Source: Eggerthellaceae bacterium (lineage in GTDB: Bacteria > Actinomycetota > Coriobacteriia > Coriobacteriales > Eggerthellaceae). From it: a stretch of DNA of 36,373 nucleotides. Under the pieces are notes generated by a model. The model did not search any database. It was not told the DNA's origin and saw only the letters and a list, made by a program, of their open reading frames with translations. A program made the translations under genes and the position numbers. The first letter of the stretch is position 1; every line of letters starts with the position of its first letter. Positions 34,077 through 36,373 of the stretch are shown here, piece after piece. The stretch spans positions 1 to 36,373 of the forward strand of contig JAFRJC010000007.1 in NCBI GenBank assembly GCA_017432445.1, given 5' to 3'.

Positions 34077-34089
34077 GGCCTGTTCCGAA

Positions 34090-34126
34090 GGACACCACGC
34101 AGGACACCAAGCCTGACGTGGACACC
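34090..34126. repeat. Three GGACACC repeats
   Basis: GGACACC starts at 34090, 34102 and 34120. They are in opposite orientation to the GGTGTCC set at 34229-34259. Together they look like recombinase arm-type sites next to attachment core B. Confidence 0.6.
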
Positions 34127-34226
34127 ATGGCCCCGGCTTTACGGTTCGTGATTCAACCTGTCGATTGTTTGGCGAGGTAACCGGCCGAAGGAGGAAAACA
34201 CCCGACTTTTTACGAGACTTCCGTTT

Positions 34227-34261
34227 TTGGTGTCCTATTTGGTGTCCCGCTTAGTGTCCTA
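34227..34261. repeat. Three 12-bp tandem repeats with GGTGTCC core
   Basis: Units TTTGGTGTCCTA, TTTGGTGTCCCG and CTTAGTGTCCTA follow each other with exact 12-bp spacing (cores at 34229, 34241, 34253), ending about 46 bp left of tRNA repeat B. Confidence 0.7.
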
Positions 34262-34268
34262 AACAAAA

Positions 34269-34298
34269 GCAGGTAGACGGTTTGTACCATCTACCTGC
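34269..34298 (-). terminator. Terminator hairpin beside tRNA-derived repeat B
   Basis: A perfect 9-bp stem (GCAGGTAGA / TCTACCTGC, 12-nt loop) followed on the minus strand by TTTTGTTT. Same relative position as the hairpins by repeats A and C, but of different sequence. Confidence 0.75.
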
Positions 34299-34306
34299 GT
34301 CTTTCG

Positions 34307-34351
34307 TGTTGGGCGTTACAAGATTTGAACTTGTGGCCTCTTCCGTGTCAG
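34307..34351 (-). repeat. tRNA-Val 3'-half repeat, copy B
   Basis: 45-bp copy of the tRNA-Val(GAC) 3' half, identical to copy C except that the CCA end reads ACA. No 5' half of the tRNA is attached on its right. Confidence 0.75.
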
Positions 34352-34376
34352 GCAGCTCGAAAAGCAGATTCCCACA

Positions 34377-35345
34377 TCAATACCCATTGTCCTCAAAGAC
34401 GATCCATGAGCCGGATCGGGCGCTTCCCTGCCTGCTAAGCATGCCCTTGCCCTTGAGTTCGGCCACAATCCGCTCGGCAGTTCTCTTCGAACAGCCAAGG
34501 CATTCGGCCAGCGAGGACACGTTTCTCTTGGGGTTCTCTCTGAAGAACTTGAGGGCCCTGGCTAAGGCTTGCTCGCGTTCGCTCTGAGGACTTGCGAACG
34601 GCATGATGGAATCCCGTATGGCCTCCAACATGAACTCCACGAATGCCTCGCTCGACCCAGAGACATCGGATTCCGCAAGGGCGGCATAATAGCCGGCCTG
34701 CCTCTGGCGGATCGTGCTCTCGACGGGCAGCCACGCCAGAACTTGCCTCCATCGAGAGAGCAGCAGCGTGTGCCAGAGCCGCCCGACCCTGCCGTTTCCG
34801 TCCGCGAAGGGGTGGCAGAACTCGAACTCGAAGTGGAAGACGCACGAAGCGAGCAACGGATGCATTCCCGTATCCTTCAGCCACCCGAATATGTCGGCCA
34901 TCACCTCAGAGACATATGCCGCCGGCGTGCCAGCGTGAATCAAGACATCTCCGTCGAACACGCCGACGTTGCCAGCGCGGAAGCGCCCCGCCTCGGCAAC
35001 GAGCCCCTCCATCATCGTGCGGTGCACTAGGAGGAGATCCTCAAGGGAATACGGGTCGAGCCCGGGAATGAGGTCGTAGGCTCGCTTGGCGTTCTGGACC
35101 TCCAGGATGTCATGGCTATCGCCAAGGACGCGTTTCCCGTCGAGAATGGCCGTCACCGCTTCGGAGCCAAGCTTGTTCCCCTCGATGAGAAGCGATGAGT
35201 GGATGGTCTTTATCCTGAGCTCGCGGTGCAGAACCGGACTCCTCGCAAGCGGTGCGTCCGAGGGAATCATCCCTACGAGCTCCGCGATTTCCATGGACAG
35301 GGAATCGATTCGGTCGTTTCGATTGAATGGCGGTTCGTATGACAT
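34377..35345 (-). CDS. Fic family protein with winged-helix C-terminus
   Basis: 322 residues. The Fic active-site loop is H178-PFADGNGRVG-R189, a full match to HPFx(D/E)GNGRxxR, so AMP-transfer activity is expected. An inhibitory motif SLLIEGN (51-57) precedes it in the same chain, placing it in the class with an N-terminal inhibitory helix. The C-terminal ~60 residues form a winged helix (SSLAECLGCSKRTAERIVAELKG), suggesting DNA binding and self-control. ATG 35345 has AAGGAGGG 5 nt upstream. Target protein unknown. No antitoxin partner gene is adjacent. Sole cargo gene between tRNA repeats B and C. Confidence 0.9.
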   Translation of the reverse strand: MSYEPPFNRNDRIDSLSMEIAELVGMIPSDAPLARSPVLHRELRIKTIHSSLLIEGNKLGSEAVTAILDGKRVLGDSHDILEVQNAKRAYDLIPGLDPYSLEDLLLVHRTMMEGLVAEAGRFRAGNVGVFDGDVLIHAGTPAAYVSEVMADIFGWLKDTGMHPLLASCVFHFEFEFCHPFADGNGRVGRLWHTLLLSRWRQVLAWLPVESTIRQRQAGYYAALAESDVSGSSEAFVEFMLEAIRDSIMPFASPQSEREQALARALKFFRENPKRNVSSLAECLGCSKRTAERIVAELKGKGMLSRQGSARSGSWIVFEDNGY

Positions 35346-35357
35346 GGACCCTCCTTG

Positions 35358-35392
35358 ATTACCGCCATAATTATACCGCCAATGACGGTAAT
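35358..35392 (-). promoter_or_regulatory. Fic promoter with repeated GGCGGTA operator sites
   Basis: On the minus strand TATAAT (35370-35375) is flanked by two direct copies of GGCGGTA, and the outer ends form an inverted pair (ATTACCG ... CGGTAAT). A protein bound here would cover the -10. The Fic protein's own winged helix is the natural candidate. Confidence 0.6.
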
Positions 35393-35438
35393 TCCAGCCG
35401 TTTCACATGCAGCTAGCCGTGCTCCTCGTTGCAATTTT

Positions 35439-35468
35439 AGTGGGCGCCATGGTGGGTATATGGTGGGC
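35439..35468. repeat. Three (A/G)GTGGG(C/T) repeats left of tRNA repeat C
   Basis: AGTGGGC at 35439, GGTGGGT at 35451 and GGTGGGC at 35462: spacings of 12 and 11 bp, in the same position and direction relative to core C as the GGTGTCC set has to core B. Confidence 0.5.
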
Positions 35469-35477
35469 ACAATCAAA

Positions 35478-35505
35478 GAGGCCAGAAGCATAAGCCTCTG
35501 ACCTC
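35478..35505 (-). terminator. Terminator hairpin beside tRNA-derived repeat C
   Basis: On the minus strand a 12-bp stem with two G-T pairs (GAGGTCAGAGGC / GCTTCTGGCCTC) followed by TTTGATT. Confidence 0.65.
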
Positions 35506-35513
35506 GTTGTTCG

Positions 35514-35558
35514 TGGTGGGCGTTACAAGATTTGAACTTGTGGCCTCTTCCGTGTCAG
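35514..35558 (-). repeat. tRNA-Val 3'-half repeat, copy C
   Basis: The most complete 45-bp copy: anticodon loop CTGACAC, stem GGAAG, T arm ACAAG-TTCAAAT-CTTGT, acceptor strand AACGCCC, then ACCA. The bases to its right do not form the 5' half of a tRNA, so it is not a functional gene. The intact tRNA-Val is expected further right, outside the window. Confidence 0.75.
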
Positions 35559-35599
35559 TCGCAACAATACGCAGCTATACGTCACAGACAAGTGTCCAG

Positions 35600-36373
35600 C
35601 TATTCGACGGGCAGCTGCACCTCGGTGAGCCACTCGTCGACCGCGTCCTTGTTCCAGACGCCGTCGATGTAGCACTCGCGGGAAAGCCCTGCCACGCGGT
35701 AGCCGTTGTCCTCGGCGTACTTATAGATGAACGCGTACGCCTCGCCCAGCCGGTCGTAGGCACCTTTGTGGTAGATGCTCAGCACCTTCGTCTCAGGGAC
35801 CTCGCGGAACTTGATGTTTTCGCTCTCGACGCCGAACGAGACGACCGCCTCGGAGTGCCGCACGCGCACGTCGGCATCGCGGTACTCGCCGTCGAGGTAT
35901 TCCACGAACTCGTAGGGCGGCTCGGTGCATTTTAGGCTGGGATTCAGCGCGCGGCACTCGGCGCCCTGGGCGGGGATCCACTGCATGGCATCAGAGTAGT
36001 TCGCCAGCGTCGCCTCGGAGTAGTAGACGATGGCCGCGGGGACGGTTTTCACGGTAACTTGGTAGTCCATGTCGCTTCCTTTCAGCAGGTTGTCGATGAT
36101 CGAGAGGCTGATGGAGATCTGGTCCTGCTGCTCCCGGAGCTTGCGCGCGTGTTCCAGGAGGATCGGCTTCTCGTCGGCGCCGTCGAGTATCTTGCGCGTC
36201 TGTGCAACGGAAAGCCCGAGCTGCCGGTAGGCCTTTATGCGGGCGGCCAACTGCAGCTGCGCGGTCTCGTACAGGCGGTACCCCGTCCATGCGTCCACGG
36301 ACGCGGGCTCGAGCAGCCCTTCCTTCTCGTAGAAGCGCAGCGTCTTCACTGTCAGCATCGACAGCTTCGAGAA
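35600..36373 (-). CDS. MerR family regulator with GyrI-like effector domain (5' end outside window)
   Basis: The frame stays open to the window edge: five codons (FSKLS) precede the Met at 36358, matching the MerR N-terminal pattern xxFSKLSxLTVKTLRFYEKEGLLEP, so the gene starts beyond 36373. The MerR helix-turn-helix is followed by a short coiled coil (LEHARKLREQQDQISISLSI) and a GyrI-like/SRPBCC-type effector domain (about the last 155 residues) with VKTVPAAIVYYSEATLANY and a Glu-rich pocket region. Such proteins sense drugs or small aromatic molecules and activate efflux genes. No efflux gene is visible next to it. Confidence 0.88.
   Translation of the reverse strand, partial: FSKLSMLTVKTLRFYEKEGLLEPASVDAWTGYRLYETAQLQLAARIKAYRQLGLSVAQTRKILDGADEKPILLEHARKLREQQDQISISLSIIDNLLKGSDMDYQVTVKTVPAAIVYYSEATLANYSDAMQWIPAQGAECRALNPSLKCTEPPYEFVEYLDGEYRDADVRVRHSEAVVSFGVESENIKFREVPETKVLSIYHKGAYDRLGEAYAFIYKYAEDNGYRVAGLSRECYIDGVWNKDAVDEWLTEVQLPVE

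Larger units (their letters stand above)
31822..34351. mobile_element. Putative integrase-less cassette 1 between repeats A and B
   Basis: About 2.5 kb bounded by tRNA-Val 3'-half repeats in the same orientation. It contains an alpha/beta hydrolase, an XRE-AbrB regulator, a DUF4177-like small gene, a frameshifted methyltransferase scrap, and clusters of 7-bp repeats near its right end. No recombinase gene is seen. The boundaries follow the repeats; the mobility is inferred. Confidence 0.45.
34352..35558. mobile_element. Putative integrase-less cassette 2 between repeats B and C
   Basis: About 1.2 kb holding only a Fic gene with its own promoter, plus short direct repeats, a hairpin and repeat C at the right end. 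Bounded by same-orientation tRNA-derived repeats; mobility is inferred. Confidence 0.45.

Noticed and set aside
34180..34200. Strong ribosome-site sequence (GAAGGAGGAAAAC) at 34186-34198
   Set aside because: No start codon follows within reach on the plus strand, so no gene is called; it may be left over from a deleted gene.
31777..35558. A complete tRNA gene at repeats A, B or C
   Set aside because: No 5' half (GGGCGTT acceptor strand, D arm, CTTCC anticodon stem) is found to the right of any copy.
31711..35935. Small forward frames across the tRNA-derived repeats (peptides like VTRFELVASSVS)
   Set aside because: They are translations of the tRNA 3'-half repeats themselves; the same peptide appears at each copy and is a familiar spurious product.

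Overview
The window looks like chromosomal DNA of a fairly GC-rich, low-operon-density Gram-positive anaerobe. An Ech-type membrane [NiFe] hydrogenase, a PASTA lipoprotein with a Ser-rich linker, frequent GTG/TTG starts, tRNA genes with an encoded CCA, and MerR-GyrI, Fic and XRE-AbrB accessory genes point to an anaerobic actinobacterium, most likely class Coriobacteriia (Eggerthella/Slackia-like). That placement is an inference from gene content and style; no 16S or marker comparison was possible.

Layout. (1) 260-6110, minus: a complete echABCDEF operon for an energy-conserving, ion-pumping [NiFe] hydrogenase, closed by a strong hairpin (177-223). EchD and EchF carry unusual C-terminal tails that share a repeated helical motif. 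(2) 6317-7258: a calcineurin-type phosphatase and tRNA-Pro(GGG). (3) 7503-11341: a HerA-like DUF853 ATPase with a long charged coiled coil, facing a nine-PASTA lipoprotein, with a shared hairpin between them. (4) 11448-17210, minus: coaBC (CoA synthesis), an RluA-family pseudouridine synthase, lspA and ileS, the last three probably one transcript. (5) 17509-24740: degV, dinB, a catalytically dead aminotransferase-fold protein, a family 2 glycosyltransferase, and a metallopeptidase-xseA-xseB operon. (6) 24878-31549: RNase D, a lipid kinase, a TerC-family protein, an unrecognised single-span membrane protein, a HAD hydrolase, an fdhD-like gene and a membrane-anchored GH25 lysozyme. (7) 31777 to the right edge: an accessory region cut into blocks by three copies of a 45-bp sequence equal to the 3' half of a tRNA-Val(GAC).

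The right end is the most unusual part. Each 45-bp tRNA-derived repeat is preceded on its left by a terminator-like hairpin, and two of the three also by roughly 12-bp-phased short direct repeats that resemble recombinase arm sites. The blocks between repeats carry small minus-strand cargo: DUF4177 + XRE-AbrB regulator + alpha/beta hydrolase in the first, a Fic protein in the second, and a MerR-GyrI regulator running off the window in the third. No integrase gene is visible. The simplest reading is a nested series of integrations at a tRNA-Val gene lying beyond the right edge, now reduced to (or naturally existing as) integrase-less cargo cassettes.

The genes of the left and middle regions are mostly housekeeping. 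The hydrogenase would couple ferredoxin oxidation to H2 formation and ion export. fdhD implies a molybdenum/tungsten formate dehydrogenase elsewhere. coaBC, ileS, lspA and rluA-family genes serve core metabolism and translation. xseAB and dinB are DNA-repair functions.
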